Positions 1 through 11,690 of a DNA stretch of 64,000 nt are shown here, piece after piece (within the stretch, counting starts at the first letter, position 1; the number at the start of each line of letters is the position of its first letter). The translations under genes were made by a program, and so were the position numbers. This stretch comes from Pseudomonadota bacterium. GTDB lineage: Bacteria; Pseudomonadota; Gammaproteobacteria; Burkholderiales; Ferrovaceae. The stretch covers positions 36,854 through 100,853 of the forward strand of contig JAJZPN010000004.1 of NCBI GenBank assembly GCA_021811145.1. Direction: 5' to 3'. The notes beneath the pieces were generated by a model, which did not search any database, was not told the origin of the DNA, and was given only the letters and a program-made list of their open reading frames with translations.

Positions 1-218
1 CTAGGCAGCGCGTCAATGAGCTTTTGTGCTACCTCTCTTGGTGCGAGCTTAAGCACTTTCGCTAATTGCAAGGCACCGTTGTGGGCATAGTCCCCATGAT
101 TACTTTGCTTAGGTCTTTCTAGAGACAGGTGAGTTGTATCCACATCGGCAATACTACGAATAGCCTCATGGAATAATTGATTGAGTTCGGTTAACAGTGA
201 GACGTGTGCGTTGTTCAT
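1..218 (-). CDS. argS: Arginyl-tRNA synthetase, N-terminal fragment
   Basis: Only the first 72 codons lie in the window; the gene runs off the left edge. The fragment matches the additional N-terminal (Add-1) domain of ArgS, including the typical 'LERPKQSNHGDYA' stretch in which bound tRNA contacts begin. The enzyme charges tRNA-Arg with arginine in the cytoplasm. ATG start at 218. It lies 51 nt downstream of the priA stop codon on the same strand, so it may be co-transcribed. The HIGH and KMSKS catalytic motifs are outside the window, so the call rests on N-terminal similarity alone. Confidence 0.85.
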   Translation of the reverse strand, partial: MNNAHVSLLTELNQLFHEAIRSIADVDTTHLSLERPKQSNHGDYAHNGALQLAKVLKLAPREVAQKLIDALP

Positions 219-269
219 AACTTAAATAACTGTGAGTGAATAGTGCATTATAAAGGGTAATCGAAAGCC

Positions 270-2252
270 TCAACAATCAATTGGATCTACGTCAATGACC
301 CAATTGACAGAATGGGGTGCATGAGAAAACAAATACTCACTCCATTGGGATAACGCCTGTTGTAACAGTGGTCGTGAAGAGGATTGAAGCAATAATTGTA
401 GGCGGTACTTGTTACCTATTTTATGTAGAGTAGGGGCTACCACATCAAAGAGCATCACCTCTTCACTGGCGAGGCGCTTCAAAGCCTCTCTTGCCCCACG
501 CATAAATTGTTGTAGGTGAGAGAGTTCTTTAGCTGAACCTCGTAATAGCGCTTGATAGCAAAAGGGTGGGAAACCAATTAAACGTCGCTCTTCCAGCTCA
601 CTCTCTGCAAAACGGTGGTAATCATGGTGAATCAATGCTTCAAATAAGGGGTGTTGAGGGAAGGCGGTTTCTATTAATACTTGTCCCTTGTCACTCCCAC
701 GACCGGCTCTACCCGCTGCTTGTATGAGTTGTGTAAATAAGCGCTCACTTGCCCTAAAGTCACTGCTGTAGAGGGCATTGTCTACATTAAGAGCAGCAAC
801 CAAGGTGAGTTTTGGGAAATCATGGCCTTTAATTAGAATTTGTGTGCCTACCAAAATATCCACTTTACCGGCATGAATGTCCTGAATTTGTGTGGCCCAA
901 CTTTTACTCTGTAGACTATCACTGTCGATGCGTAAAATGCGTGCATCAGGCCATAACTGTTGCAGGCTTTCTTCTATTTTTTGGGTTCCTTCCCCTAAGG
1001 TGGTTAAGTCTTGGCTGTGACATTGACGACATTGGTAATCGATAGGGCGTTGATAATTACAATGGTGACAGCGTAAGCGTTGTTGTCGGCGATGTACCAC
1101 GAGTCGTGTCTGGCAATCAGGACAGGTGGCAAGCCACTGGCACTGATTGCAGATTAATACCGGCGCAAAGCCACGTCGATTAATAAATAGTAATGATTGT
1201 TGTTGTCTTTCAAGGCGCTCACCAATGGCCTTAACAATCTCTTGGTTAAGTAGAGGTGAGTCATGCTTGAGCTCGGCCTTGATTAAACGAATGCTTGGTA
1301 ATGTGGCACCTTGGTGAGCGCGTTCTGTGAGTTGAATGAGATGGTAGCGCCCTTGTTTGGCATTCCACCAACTCTCTAATGAGGGAGTGGCAGAGCCTAA
1401 TACCACAGGACAGTTGTTGTATTGTCCACGAATAATAGCGAGATCTCTGGCATGGTAGCGCATCCCTTCAGCCTGTTTATAGGAGCTATCATGTTCCTCA
1501 TCCACAATGATAAGACCAAGATGATTAAGCGGTGAGAAAATAGCAAGGCGCGTACCCAGTACAATCTGGACTTTCCCTGAGGCCACATCAATCCAGCGTT
1601 GAGCACGCTCTTTTTCGCCAATGGCACTATGCAAACTAACCATATTAGCCTCAGGAAAGCGCGCCTGAAAACGCTGCTCAATTAAGGGAGTTAAATTGAT
1701 TTCAGGAACGAGAATCAGAACTTGTTTGCCAAGTATTAGTGTTTCTCTGACAAGCTCTAAATAGACTTCAGTTTTACCGCTACCAGTAATGCCTTGCAAT
1801 AACCAAGTATGAAACTCGTTATGATGCTCGATAATGGCGTTACAAGCTTGGCGCTGTTCATTATTAAGTGGCGGCGCTGTGCTCACTGAAACGGATGTAG
1901 AGAGTGTTCTTCTTTTAGGGGGCTGCCAGTCAGTGGTTTTTTTTAAAGCAGGAGGGATGGCATGTAATACAACGGGCCCTAGGGGATGCTGATAATAGTG
2001 ACTAGTAAAACCTAGTAAACGCATCACATCTTTTGGTAGAGGAGGGACATCACGCCATGGTGTTGCAGCTTGTTTGATTTTATCTAGAGGAAGAGTACTG
2101 CTATTTTTTACGTTGAGTACAACACCTACTTTTTCTTCGCGACCAAAAGGGACCTTAACACGCCGACCGATATCATCGGGTGTTGCCTCATCACACCGAT
2201 AATCAAACAGTGTAGTTAGGGGTAGATCAAGGGCAACTTCAATGAAATTCAT
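270..2252 (-). CDS. priA: Primosomal replication-restart helicase PriA
   Basis: PriA is the 3'-5' DNA helicase that recognises stalled forks and reloads the replisome. The 660-residue product has the N-terminal DNA-binding region, a Walker A motif (GITGSGKTEVY, about residues 153-163), a DEEH Walker B box (IIVDEEHD), and a zinc-binding region with paired cysteines (CNQC, CPDC, CHHC, CRQC, about residues 370-420) before the C-terminal helicase lobe (QAAGRAGRG). It is shorter than the roughly 730-residue E. coli protein, mainly in the N-terminal part, but all motifs are present. ATG start at 2252. A 227-nt AT-rich gap separates it from hemE upstream; argS follows. Confidence 0.96.
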   Translation of the reverse strand: MNFIEVALDLPLTTLFDYRCDEATPDDIGRRVKVPFGREEKVGVVLNVKNSSTLPLDKIKQAATPWRDVPPLPKDVMRLLGFTSHYYQHPLGPVVLHAIPPALKKTTDWQPPKRRTLSTSVSVSTAPPLNNEQRQACNAIIEHHNEFHTWLLQGITGSGKTEVYLELVRETLILGKQVLILVPEINLTPLIEQRFQARFPEANMVSLHSAIGEKERAQRWIDVASGKVQIVLGTRLAIFSPLNHLGLIIVDEEHDSSYKQAEGMRYHARDLAIIRGQYNNCPVVLGSATPSLESWWNAKQGRYHLIQLTERAHQGATLPSIRLIKAELKHDSPLLNQEIVKAIGERLERQQQSLLFINRRGFAPVLICNQCQWLATCPDCQTRLVVHRRQQRLRCHHCNYQRPIDYQCRQCHSQDLTTLGEGTQKIEESLQQLWPDARILRIDSDSLQSKSWATQIQDIHAGKVDILVGTQILIKGHDFPKLTLVAALNVDNALYSSDFRASERLFTQLIQAAGRAGRGSDKGQVLIETAFPQHPLFEALIHHDYHRFAESELEERRLIGFPPFCYQALLRGSAKELSHLQQFMRGAREALKRLASEEVMLFDVVAPTLHKIGNKYRLQLLLQSSSRPLLQQALSQWSEYLFSHAPHSVNWVIDVDPIDC

Positions 2253-2479
2253 GGCTTAACACGGTATTGGTTGCCTGTGGATAACTTTGTGAATATCTCA
2301 GTAAAAGCCTTACTAGATCTAAAGTACTATATCTTTGTTATTCGTCAAGGCTTTTTTCTATAAAAAAATAACATTAAAAATCAATAAGTTATATTTTTGA
2401 TTAGATAGCTTTTTGATTTTTAAAGAAATATTAACATTGCCACCTTATTGTGCATAACACAAAGCAGAAAGTTAAATTC

Positions 2480-3544
2480 CTAATTGTTTGTACGTAGGCG
2501 TCTACTTACGTTATGAACCGCATCAACCAATACTGCCACATGTTCAGGAGGCGTAAATCGTGAAATCCCATGCCCTAAGTTGAACACATGTCCTGGGTCT
2601 GCACCAAAAGAGGTAATAATTCTTTCTACTTCTTTTTCTATCGCTTGAGGTGAGCCAAACAGCACCGATGGATCCATATTGCCTTGTAGTGCTACTTGAT
2701 GGCCAACACGTCTTTTGGCTTCAGACAATTCGATTGTCCAATCTAATCCCACCGCATCAAAGCCTGCTTCAGCAATACGCTCAAGCCACAGGCCACCGCC
2801 TTTGGTAAAGACAATACTGGGTACGCGTCGTCCTTCTGCTTGCTTAGTTAATTCAGCCGCGATACGACGCAAATAATGTAAAGAAAACTCTTCATAAGCC
2901 GGGGTTGAGAGTGTCCCACCCCAGGTATCAAACACCATCACTGCCTGAGCACCAGCTTCTATCTGTGCATTCAAGTAAAGAATCACAGATTGGGTGGTTA
3001 CTTCAAGAATTTGATGCAGTAAATCAGGACGACGATATAGCATCCCTTTGATGTGGCGGAAGTCTTCTGAGCCCCCGCCTTCTACCATGTAGCACGCTAG
3101 AGTAAAAGGGCTACCAGAGAAACCAATTAAAGGAACACTGCCTGCTAGAGAGCGGCGAATTTGACTCACTGCACTCATGACATAACTTAAATGCGTATCA
3201 GGATCGGGAGCGCTAAGATTTCTGATTTCCCATTCATCACGTAATGGTCTTTCTAGTTTTGGTCCTTCCCCTTCAGCAAAATACAACCCTAAACCCATGG
3301 CATCAGGAATGGTTAAAATATCTGAAAACAAAATAGCCGCATCCAGTGGAAAACGGGCTAGAGGTTGTAGCGTCACTTCTGTGGCAAGATCAGGGTTCTT
3401 GCATAAATCAAGAAAGCTTCCTGCGCGTGCCCGCGTGGCATTATATTCAGGTAAATAGCGACCAGCCTGACGCATGATCCATAAAGGAGTGTATTCCGTA
3501 GGTTCGCGAAGTAAGGCTCTTAGAAAGGTGTCATTATGTAGCAT
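2480..3544 (-). CDS. hemE: Uroporphyrinogen decarboxylase
   Basis: HemE converts uroporphyrinogen III to coproporphyrinogen III in haem biosynthesis by removing four acetate carboxyls. The 354-residue length is standard. Both family signatures are visible: the N-terminal [13 protein letters not shown] and the internal [17 protein letters not shown]. The gene starts only 7 nt after the gltD stop, so it is probably transcribed at least partly from the gltBD promoter. hemB and hemL lie elsewhere in the window in separate units, so the haem genes are scattered. Confidence 0.97.
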   Translation of the reverse strand: MLHNDTFLRALLREPTEYTPLWIMRQAGRYLPEYNATRARAGSFLDLCKNPDLATEVTLQPLARFPLDAAILFSDILTIPDAMGLGLYFAEGEGPKLERPLRDEWEIRNLSAPDPDTHLSYVMSAVSQIRRSLAGSVPLIGFSGSPFTLACYMVEGGGSEDFRHIKGMLYRRPDLLHQILEVTTQSVILYLNAQIEAGAQAVMVFDTWGGTLSTPAYEEFSLHYLRRIAAELTKQAEGRRVPSIVFTKGGGLWLERIAEAGFDAVGLDWTIELSEAKRRVGHQVALQGNMDPSVLFGSPQAIEKEVERIITSFGADPGHVFNLGHGISRFTPPEHVAVLVDAVHNVSRRLRTNN

Positions 3545-3551
3545 AGTATCC

Positions 3552-4988
3552 TTAGCGTGGCAGTGTCGATGAACCCATTAGATATTCATCAATGGCACGT
3601 GCTGCCTGACGTCCCTCACGGATAGCCCAGACCACCAAAGATTGTCCGCGACGCATGTCCCCTGCGGCAAAGACTTTATCCAAATTGGTTTTGTAGTTAT
3701 CAGTGTTGGCGGCAATATTGCCACGGTTATCAAGACCAACGTTGAAGTCTTTGAGCATCCCTTCATGCACAGGATGAAGATAGCCCATAGCAAGCAATAC
3801 CAAGTCAGCTTTAACCTCAAACTCTGAACCAGGAACCTCTTTCATGACCATTTGTCCTTGATCGTTTTTATGCCAATCAAGACGCACTGCAAGTAGTTTT
3901 TCAACTTTGCCATTGCTACCTAAAAACGCTTTAGTGGCCACACTCCAATCGCGCTGACATCCTTCCTCTTGTGAGCTGGAGGTTCTCATTTTCATGGGAT
4001 AGTTAGGCCATACCAATGGTTTGTTTTCTTTTTCAGGAGGACGAGGCATCAACTCAAATTGAGTAACAGATAAGGCGCCTTGACGAATAGAAGTACCCAC
4101 ACAGTCAGAACCTGTATCACCACCACCGATCACCACCACATGTTTACCCGTGGCAAGAATAGAGTTGTTAACACTGTCGCCAGCATTACGCTTATTTTGC
4201 TGAGGTAAAAATGACATAGCAAAATGAACGCCGTCTAATTCACGTCCCGGTACAGTGAGATCGCGTGGATGCTCAGAACCACCTGTGAGTAATACCGCGT
4301 CAAAATCGGCTAATAACTGATCAGTGGTTAAGTTAACCCCAACATGAACGTTGGTTTTAAAGCTTACCCCTTCTGCTGTCATTTGATCCATACGGCGATC
4401 AATGAGGTGTTTTTCCATTTTAAAGTCAGGAATACCATAACGCAGCAAGCCGCCAATACGGTCATTCTTTTCAAAGACGGTCACATCATGTCCAGCGCGA
4501 GCTAGTTGCTGCGCTGCTGCAAGGCCAGAGGGGCCTGACCCTACAACCGCTACTTTTTTACCGGTTTTTTGTGCAGCCATCTGTGGTTTAACCCAACCTT
4601 GTTCCCAACCATGGTCAATAATGGTGTGTTCAATATTTTTAATCGTGACTGCATCATTATTAATATTTAAGACACATGCCGCTTCACAGGGAGCTGGGCA
4701 AATGCGACCAGTAAACTCAGGAAAATTATTGGTTGAGTGCAATGTTTCAAGAGCACTTTGCCACTGACCCTTGTAAACTAAATCATTCCAGTCTGGAATA
4801 ATGTTATTAACAGGACAACCTGTTTGGCAGAAAGGAATACCGCAATCCATACAACGTGAGCCTTGTGTACTCACTGCTTCAAGAGAAAGCGGAATGGTAA
4901 ACTCTGAATAGCCTTTAACGCGCTCTTCAGGGGGAAGGGAGGTCTGGTCTTGCCTTGCTACCTCCATGAATCCAGTAATCTTACCCAT
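3552..4988 (-). CDS. gltD: Glutamate synthase (NADPH) small subunit
   Basis: The beta subunit of NADPH-GOGAT passes electrons from NADPH through FAD and iron-sulfur clusters to the large subunit. The 478-residue protein has N-terminal cysteine clusters ([14 protein letters not shown] and CPAPCEAAC), an FAD-binding Rossmann motif ([14 protein letters not shown], near residue 147) and a second dinucleotide motif for NADPH ([13 protein letters not shown]). Its start overlaps the end of gltB by 8 nt, which points to translational coupling and a 1:1 complex. Confidence 0.97.
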   Translation of the reverse strand: MGKITGFMEVARQDQTSLPPEERVKGYSEFTIPLSLEAVSTQGSRCMDCGIPFCQTGCPVNNIIPDWNDLVYKGQWQSALETLHSTNNFPEFTGRICPAPCEAACVLNINNDAVTIKNIEHTIIDHGWEQGWVKPQMAAQKTGKKVAVVGSGPSGLAAAQQLARAGHDVTVFEKNDRIGGLLRYGIPDFKMEKHLIDRRMDQMTAEGVSFKTNVHVGVNLTTDQLLADFDAVLLTGGSEHPRDLTVPGRELDGVHFAMSFLPQQNKRNAGDSVNNSILATGKHVVVIGGGDTGSDCVGTSIRQGALSVTQFELMPRPPEKENKPLVWPNYPMKMRTSSSQEEGCQRDWSVATKAFLGSNGKVEKLLAVRLDWHKNDQGQMVMKEVPGSEFEVKADLVLLAMGYLHPVHEGMLKDFNVGLDNRGNIAANTDNYKTNLDKVFAAGDMRRGQSLVVWAIREGRQAARAIDEYLMGSSTLPR

Positions 4989-7900
4989 GTTGTGTCACCT
5001 TATTGTCTTCTTGATGTTGTTCACGTGCCAATTCAATTAAAGCACGACGATATTCCATTGGCATTACTTTAACAAAACGTGGCAAATAATGATTCCAGTT
5101 AGCAAGAATAGTCTTGGCACGTTCGCTATTAGTATAGTGAGCATGTTTTTCAATCAGACTCTTCAGTAATTCGGTATCAGATTTACCAAGATGGTTTACT
5201 TTTACTCGACCATGGCTATCTAAGTTACCACGGCTTTCATCCAAGGCATTGTCTTCTTCAGGAATGGGCTCAAGTTCAACCATAGCGAGGTTACAGCGTT
5301 TCTCAAAATCGCCTGCCTCATCAAGAACATAGGCAACTCCGCCGCTCATACCAGCGGCAAAGTTGCGACCCGCTTCTCCTAAGACCACGACGGTACCACC
5401 TGTCATGTATTCACAACCATGGTCACCAACGCCTTCAACCACAGCAGTGGCGCCTGAGTTTCTCACCGCGAAACGCTCCCCTGCCACACCACGGAAGTAA
5501 CATTCTCCTGTGATCGCACCATAGAGTACGGTGTTACCAACAATAATGTTTTCTTCAGGTTTGATAGGGCATACTGGGTCAGGATAAATCACAATGCGAC
5601 CACCACATAGTCCTTTACCGACATAGTCATTGGCCTCCCCCACGAGCTCAAAGGTCACACCCTTGGCTAAGAAGGCACCAAAACTTTGTCCTGCAGTACC
5701 ATGAGCTTTTACAACAATCGTATCCTCTGCTAAGCCTTGATGGCCATAACGTTTGGCCACTTCTCCTGAGAGCATGGCTCCCACTGTACGATTTAAATTA
5801 CGTACTTCAGTGTTGATAGTAACGTGTTGTCTGTCATCAAGAGCTGGTTTGGCTTCACGAATAAGCTGATGATCAAGTGCCTGTTCAAGACCATGATCTT
5901 GTCTCTCTTTCCATGAACGAGCCACTTCTTTTGGCATGGCAGGTTGATGGAAGATTCTTGAGAAATCAAGGCCTTTGGCTTTCCAATGCTCAATGCCTTT
6001 TTTCATATCAAGCATATCAACACGGCCAACCATTTCATTAAAGGTTTTGAATCCCATTTGGGCCATGTATTCACGCACTTCTTCAGCCACAAAGAAGAAG
6101 TAATTGATTACGTGCTCAGGTTGACCTGTGAATTTCTTAATTAACTCAGGGTCCTGTGTTGCCACACCCACTGGGCAGGTATTTAAGTGACATTTTCTCA
6201 TCATGATACAACCCTCTACCACGAGAGGGGCCGTAGCAAAACCGAATTCGTCAGCACCCAATAGAGCAGCAACCACCACATCACGACCTGTTTTCATTTG
6301 GCCGTCTGCTTGCACACAAATACGTCCACGTAATTTGTTAAGTACAAGCGTTTGTTGTGTTTCAGCAAGACCTAATTCCCATGGGGAGCCTGCGTACTTA
6401 ATAGACGATAAGGGGGAAGCGCCGGTACCACCATCATGCCCAGAAATGGTTACATGATCAGCGTGGGCTTTGGATACTCCCGCGGCCACCGTTCCCACAC
6501 CCACTTCAGACACCAGTTTGACACTGACGCGAGCTGCAGGATTAACGTTCTTTAAGTCGTGAATCAATTGAGCTAAATCTTCAATTGAATAAATATCATG
6601 GTGTGGCGGTGGAGAAATTAAGCCAACACCGGGCACAGAATGACGCAATTTACCAATGTATTTACTGACTTTGTGTCCTGGTAATTGACCACCTTCACCA
6701 GGTTTAGCGCCTTGTGCCATTTTAATTTGAATGTCGTCTGCATTGACTAAGTATTCAGCGGTCACACCAAAGCGACCTGACGCCACTTGTTTGATGGCTG
6801 AGCGCATGGAGTCACCATTAGCCATGGGCTTAAAGCGCACAGGGTCTTCGCCGCCTTCACCAGTATTGGATTTCCCACCAATTCGGTTCATGGCAATAGC
6901 AAGAGTACTGTGTGCCTCATGAGAAATGGAACCTAAAGACATGGCACCTGTTGCAAAACGCTTAACAATAGATTGCGCACTTTCTACTTCAGAAAGAGGA
7001 ATTGATTGTGCAGAGGACTTGATTTCAAAGAGTCCACGTAACGTCATCAATTTCTCAGACTGATCATTGATGGCTTTAGCATACTCACGGTAGGTGTTGT
7101 AACTACCTGTTTTTGTCGCCAGTTGCAGCTTAGAAATACTCTCAGGTGTCCACATATGCGCTTCACCACGGATACGGTAAGCATATTCTCCACCCGTATC
7201 AAGGGCGTTAGCGTATAAAGGCGAGTTGGAATAAGCTTGTTGATGCAGCTTAAAGACTTCTGCAGCCACTTCTTCTAAACCAATACCCTGAATTTTTGTG
7301 GCAGTACCTAAGAAATAACGCTCTACAAAACTGCTGTTTAAGCCAATGGCTTCAAAAATTTGTGCGCCCATATAAGATTGATAGGTCGAAATACCCATTT
7401 TTGAAGTGACTTTTAATAAGCCCTTTGATACAGCTTTAATGAAGCGTTTGTGTGCTTCTTTGATATCCAAATCACGGGGTAATAAGTCACCCATGTTGCT
7501 GATAGTTTCAAATGCCAAGTAGGGGTGAATAGCTTCTGCACCGTAACCGGCAAGGAGAGCAAAATGATGTACTTCGCGGGCTGAGCCTGTTTCAATCACA
7601 AGACCAGTGTTGGTTCTTAATCCTTGCTTGACTAAGTGATGATGAACCGCAGCTGTTGCCAGTAAACCTGGGATAGCAATATGGTGTTCATCGACACCGC
7701 TATCAGACAGTATTAAGACATTAAATCCTTGTTTAACTGCCTCTTCTGCGTCTAAGCACAATTGATTAACGGCACCTTCCATTCCTTTTGTACCCTCTAC
7801 AACAGGGAAGTTAATGGAGAGCACATGTGCTTTAAATTGATTATTGGTGTACTGATCAATATGTCTTAACTTATTAATGTCCTCAACAGAGAGAATAGGT

Positions 7901-9606
7901 TGAGATACCTCTAATCGTGGCTGAGGTTCGTTACTATGAAGACCTAATAAGTTTGGTCTTGGACCAATGAAAGACACCAATGACATCACTAATTCTTCAC
8001 GAATAGGATCAATCGGTGGGTTGGTTACCTGAGCAAACAATTGTCTAAAGTACTGATATAAGGATTTAGGACGGTTTGATAACACAGCCAAAGGTGTGTC
8101 ATCCCCCATTGAGCCTACCGCTTCTTGACCGGTGGTAGCCATTGGGACCATTAGGAATTTCAATTCCTCTTGGGTCACACCAAAGGCTTGCTGGCGATCA
8201 AGTAGAGTCTCTTTGTTCTCTAATACTAGCTCTTTAGGTGCAGGTAGTTCTTCCAGGCGAGTTTGTGTTTTTAAGAGCCATTCACGATAAGGATGGGCAC
8301 TTGCTAATTCTTTCTTGAGTTCTGCATCACTAATGATGCGACCTTGCTCCATATCAATTAAAAGCATTTTACCTGGCTGTAAACGCCATTTTTTGATGAT
8401 TTTTTCTTGTGGGATCGGTAACACACCCATCTCTGATGCCATTAGTACTAAATCATCACTGGTTTGCAAATAACGGGCAGGGCGTAAGCCATTACGATCT
8501 AGGGTGGCACCAATCTGGCGACCGTCGGTAAAGGCTACCGCAGCAGGACCATCCCATGGTTCCATGAGGGCGGCATGATACTCATAATAGGCACGACGCT
8601 CTTCATCCATTAATGGATTACCGGCCCAGGCTTCTGGAATGAGTAAAGTCATGGCTTGGGTAAGTGGATAACCGCCTGCTACCAACAATTCGAGTGCATT
8701 ATCAAAACTTGCTGAGTCAGATTGACCTTCATCAATGAGAGGCCAAATACTTTTAAGGTCTTCACCTAAGAGTACCGACTCCATCGCCGCACGGCGAGCT
8801 GCCATCCAGTTTACGTTTCCTCTTAGGGTATTGATCTCACCATTATGAGCAATCATCCTGAATGGATGGGCTAAATCCCAGGTAGGAAAAGTATTGGTTG
8901 AGAAGCGCTGATGAACTAACGCTAGAGCAGATACCATTTCAGTATCTTTTAAATCAAGATAGTAAGTGCCCACTTGATCAGCTAACAACATACCTTTATA
9001 TATTATGGTACGTGATGACAGTGAAGGAACATAAAATTCTTTACGATCTACGCCTAAGGCAATGACTTTATGTTCACTGCGTTTTCTAGCAACAAACAAC
9101 TTACGCTCGAAAGCGTTTTGATCTGGGCAATTGTCGCCCTGAGCAATAAAAATTTGTTTAATAACCGGCTCAACAACTTTAACGCTCTCACCTAAACCCT
9201 TGTTATCAGTGGGGACAGTACGCCAGCCCAGTACGCGCTGACCTGCTTCTTTTAAGCACTCGGTTAAGATATTTTCGCACTGCTCACGCTTGGTTGCATC
9301 TTGAGGTAAAAACACCATACCTACAGCGTAACGTCCTACTTCTGGTAAAGTAATATTTAAAGGAGTCGTTACTTTACGTAAAAAAGCATCAGGTAATTGA
9401 ATGAGAATCCCTGCACCATCGCCCGCTAATGGATCAGCACCTGTTGCACCGCGGTGCGTTAAATGTTCAAGGATTTGTAAGCCCTGTTGAACAATACTGT
9501 GACTTTTGATCCCTTTAATATGGGCTACAAACCCCACACCACAAGCATCGTGCTCGTTAATCGGATCATAGAGACCTTGTTCAGATGGAATGTAAGGATG
9601 GTTCAC
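4981..9606 (-). CDS. gltB: Glutamate synthase (NADPH) large subunit
   Basis: The alpha subunit of GOGAT makes two glutamates from glutamine and 2-oxoglutarate. Domains in order are a class II glutaminase domain, a central domain, the FMN-binding synthase domain with the 3Fe-4S cysteines ([16 protein letters not shown]) and a C-terminal GXGXG beta-helix. The catalytic cysteine of CGVGFVAH follows a short propeptide that would be cleaved. The frame opens at a TTG at 9624, but a GTG at 9606 is preceded by AGAGG eight bases away, so I choose 9606 (1541 aa, mature Cys22). It heads gltB-gltD-hemE. Confidence 0.96.
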   Translation of the reverse strand: MNHPYIPSEQGLYDPINEHDACGVGFVAHIKGIKSHSIVQQGLQILEHLTHRGATGADPLAGDGAGILIQLPDAFLRKVTTPLNITLPEVGRYAVGMVFLPQDATKREQCENILTECLKEAGQRVLGWRTVPTDNKGLGESVKVVEPVIKQIFIAQGDNCPDQNAFERKLFVARKRSEHKVIALGVDRKEFYVPSLSSRTIIYKGMLLADQVGTYYLDLKDTEMVSALALVHQRFSTNTFPTWDLAHPFRMIAHNGEINTLRGNVNWMAARRAAMESVLLGEDLKSIWPLIDEGQSDSASFDNALELLVAGGYPLTQAMTLLIPEAWAGNPLMDEERRAYYEYHAALMEPWDGPAAVAFTDGRQIGATLDRNGLRPARYLQTSDDLVLMASEMGVLPIPQEKIIKKWRLQPGKMLLIDMEQGRIISDAELKKELASAHPYREWLLKTQTRLEELPAPKELVLENKETLLDRQQAFGVTQEELKFLMVPMATTGQEAVGSMGDDTPLAVLSNRPKSLYQYFRQLFAQVTNPPIDPIREELVMSLVSFIGPRPNLLGLHSNEPQPRLEVSQPILSVEDINKLRHIDQYTNNQFKAHVLSINFPVVEGTKGMEGAVNQLCLDAEEAVKQGFNVLILSDSGVDEHHIAIPGLLATAAVHHHLVKQGLRTNTGLVIETGSAREVHHFALLAGYGAEAIHPYLAFETISNMGDLLPRDLDIKEAHKRFIKAVSKGLLKVTSKMGISTYQSYMGAQIFEAIGLNSSFVERYFLGTATKIQGIGLEEVAAEVFKLHQQAYSNSPLYANALDTGGEYAYRIRGEAHMWTPESISKLQLATKTGSYNTYREYAKAINDQSEKLMTLRGLFEIKSSAQSIPLSEVESAQSIVKRFATGAMSLGSISHEAHSTLAIAMNRIGGKSNTGEGGEDPVRFKPMANGDSMRSAIKQVASGRFGVTAEYLVNADDIQIKMAQGAKPGEGGQLPGHKVSKYIGKLRHSVPGVGLISPPPHHDIYSIEDLAQLIHDLKNVNPAARVSVKLVSEVGVGTVAAGVSKAHADHVTISGHDGGTGASPLSSIKYAGSPWELGLAETQQTLVLNKLRGRICVQADGQMKTGRDVVVAALLGADEFGFATAPLVVEGCIMMRKCHLNTCPVGVATQDPELIKKFTGQPEHVINYFFFVAEEVREYMAQMGFKTFNEMVGRVDMLDMKKGIEHWKAKGLDFSRIFHQPAMPKEVARSWKERQDHGLEQALDHQLIREAKPALDDRQHVTINTEVRNLNRTVGAMLSGEVAKRYGHQGLAEDTIVVKAHGTAGQSFGAFLAKGVTFELVGEANDYVGKGLCGGRIVIYPDPVCPIKPEENIIVGNTVLYGAITGECYFRGVAGERFAVRNSGATAVVEGVGDHGCEYMTGGTVVVLGEAGRNFAAGMSGGVAYVLDEAGDFEKRCNLAMVELEPIPEEDNALDESRGNLDSHGRVKVNHLGKSDTELLKSLIEKHAHYTNSERAKTILANWNHYLPRFVKVMPMEYRRALIELAREQHQEDNKVTQHG

Positions 9607-9984
9607 TCGAATAACCTCTACCAATCAATAAAGTACTAATTGTTGTAAACGGCCACAAAGGCAAAATTTTTTACCCAGACATCTTGTTTGTCCCATGTTG
9701 TGGGGCAAAGTTTCAGGAGCTTAGCATTTAACTAAGTTTTTATACCGGGCATAGGATGATACAGCCATAACGGTTTTAGGGCAACCCATTTCTAGCTATC
9801 TGTTAGCAATAAATAGAATTGTCCGGTTTTGTAGCATATAAGGTGTCCGTTTGGTTTAACAGCGGATGACTTGTTCAGGCGGACTGACAGGGCGAATCCA
9901 ATTGGAATGTGAGTAAGTTACTTATAACTTACGATTAACACAAAGCTGTCGCTAGTATTTAATTAATTAGCTGCCACTTATTAA
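9607..9984. other. Gene-free leader between gltB and aroB
   Basis: About 380 nt without a credible gene. It must hold the gltB promoter (minus strand) and the 3' region of the aroKB transcript. I see no riboswitch or RNA gene. The clearest structure is the inverted repeat at 9913-9932, listed separately. Confidence 0.6.
9913..9932. repeat. Perfect 8-bp inverted repeat
   Basis: Arms GTAAGTTA and TAACTTAC are separated by four bases. There is no T-run beside it, so it does not look like an intrinsic terminator. It sits about 300 nt upstream of gltB and 50 nt past the aroB stop and could be an operator or an mRNA 3' hairpin. Confidence 0.4.
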
Positions 9985-11103
9985 TTAAACCGGTTTTTCA
10001 GTGGTGGAACCGATAAATTGTCCAGTGTTTGGTGATAACGCCTCTTTAATTAAATCTTCATTCACCTCTTGAGAGAGTACTGCTTTACCTAGTTGTTTAA
10101 GAAGCACATAACGAATCTTGCCTGCGTCTACTTTTTTATCTCCTGCCATGATTTCTAAGTAACGATCAACGCCAAGATCTGGTGCTTTTGAGGGTAAATG
10201 AAGGGCTGTTGATAAACTGATAATACGTTGTAGATCGCTCTCAGGTAACCAGCCTAAGCGCTGAGAGACTACGCTCGCAATTAACATACCCACAGCCACT
10301 GCTTCGCCGTGGAGCCATGCACCATAACCCATTCCTGTTTCAATAGCATGACCAAAGGTATGACCAAAATTAAGTAGTGCTCTCAATCCTGTTGTTTCAA
10401 ACTCGTCCTCTGCCACGATCATAGCTTTGTTATGACAAGAGCGATAAATGGCTTCAGTGAGTGTTTCCTGATCTCGTTGATTCAAGAGCGTGCTGTGATT
10501 TTCAAGCCAAGTAATAAATTCAGTGTCGCGGATAAAACCATATTTGATGACTTCAGAGAGCCCTGCTCGGTATTCTCTATCTGGTAATGTGCGTAAGGTG
10601 TCGGTGTCTGCTAGAACCAAGCGCGGTTGATGAAAAGCACCAATTAAATTTTTACCTAAAGGATGATTAATACCCGTTTTACCCCCCACTGAAGAATCAA
10701 CTTGAGCAAGCAATGTGGTAGGTATTTGAATAAAGTGAATACCACGCAAAAAGGTCGCCGCCGCAAAGCCTGTTAAATCGCCAATTACGCCACCGCCCAA
10801 AGCAATCAAAGTTGAACGACGTTCAAAACGCGCCTCAACCAGCGCATCTAAAATTAAGCGGTAAGACTCAAAATTTTTATAACTTTCTCCATCAGGAAGA
10901 ATCACTTCTTTTACCAATAGGCCAGTTTCTTTAAGGGTATGTTTAAGGGTTTGAAGATAGAGGGGGGCTACAGTCTCATTGGTGACAATCATCACCTGTT
11001 TGCCACTTATGTGGGGTGTGATGAGAGAACTGTCTGACAATAACCCTGAGCCAATGTGAATAGGATAGGCGCGGCCAAATAAATCAACGCTGAGTGTTTT
11101 CAT
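9985..11103 (-). CDS. aroB: 3-dehydroquinate synthase
   Basis: AroB is the second enzyme of the shikimate pathway. It cyclises DAHP to 3-dehydroquinate using NAD and a divalent metal. The 372-residue protein has the NAD-binding and glycine-rich features of the family ([36 protein letters not shown]) and the metal-ligand histidines of [11 protein letters not shown] and [13 protein letters not shown] start at 11103. It overlaps the end of aroK by 20 nt, forming the common aroK-aroB pair. Confidence 0.97.
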   Translation of the reverse strand: MKTLSVDLFGRAYPIHIGSGLLSDSSLITPHISGKQVMIVTNETVAPLYLQTLKHTLKETGLLVKEVILPDGESYKNFESYRLILDALVEARFERRSTLIALGGGVIGDLTGFAAATFLRGIHFIQIPTTLLAQVDSSVGGKTGINHPLGKNLIGAFHQPRLVLADTDTLRTLPDREYRAGLSEVIKYGFIRDTEFITWLENHSTLLNQRDQETLTEAIYRSCHNKAMIVAEDEFETTGLRALLNFGHTFGHAIETGMGYGAWLHGEAVAVGMLIASVVSQRLGWLPESDLQRIISLSTALHLPSKAPDLGVDRYLEIMAGDKKVDAGKIRYVLLKQLGKAVLSQEVNEDLIKEALSPNTGQFIGSTTEKPV

Positions 11104-11629
11104 GATGGGCTAAATAATCAGTAATGGTTTTTTCAATAAAAGTAATCAGTTTATCAATACTGTGACTAACCGTATCCACTTCAATATGAGCGGTTTCTTG
11201 ATATAGAGGATCACGCTCCCCAAAGAGTTGCTGGAGTTTTTTTAAGGGATCAGTGTTTTGTAATAAGGGACGCTGACGGTCTTTTTTAGTTCTTTTCCAT
11301 AGGTCCTCAACTCGTGCTCGTAAGTACAGAGTGACCCCTTTAGTGTGCAGTAGTCGACGGGTCTCGGCATTTAATACCGCCCCGCCACCTGTAGCGAGAA
11401 CAATGCCCGGTTTATCAACCAACTCTTTGATGAGTTCAGCTTCGCGCAGCCTAAAACCTTGTTCGCCCTCTAACTCAAAAATGGTGGCAATAGAAACACC
11501 AGTACGCGCTTCTAATTCATGATCGGCATCAATAAACTCTAAGTGCAGTTTTTTAGCCAGTTGTCGACCAACTGTTGTTTTTCCTGCACCCATCAAACCA
11601 ATTAAAAAAATGTTAGGAAATGTGTTCAT
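11084..11629 (-). CDS. aroK: Shikimate kinase
   Basis: The kinase phosphorylates shikimate at O3 with ATP. It has a P-loop ([15 protein letters not shown]), the shikimate-binding DADHELE and the glycine-rich ATGGGAV. The open frame extends to 11701, but that would run across the divergent PBP1a start at 11691. The ATG at 11629 gives [11 protein letters not shown] and a 181-residue protein of normal family length, so I choose it. Its 3' end overlaps aroB by 20 nt. Confidence 0.95.
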   Translation of the reverse strand: MNTFPNIFLIGLMGAGKTTVGRQLAKKLHLEFIDADHELEARTGVSIATIFELEGEQGFRLREAELIKELVDKPGIVLATGGGAVLNAETRRLLHTKGVTLYLRARVEDLWKRTKKDRQRPLLQNTDPLKKLQQLFGERDPLYQETAHIEVDTVSHSIDKLITFIEKTITDYLAHHENTQR

Positions 11630-11690
11630 ACTGTTATTGTACCCGGGCACCGCATATAATGGCGAGTAACCGTTTATGAGATGATGAATT

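Noticed and set aside
842..1045. ORF of 67 codons opposite priA
   Set aside because: Lies wholly inside the well-supported priA frame and has no recognisable similarity.
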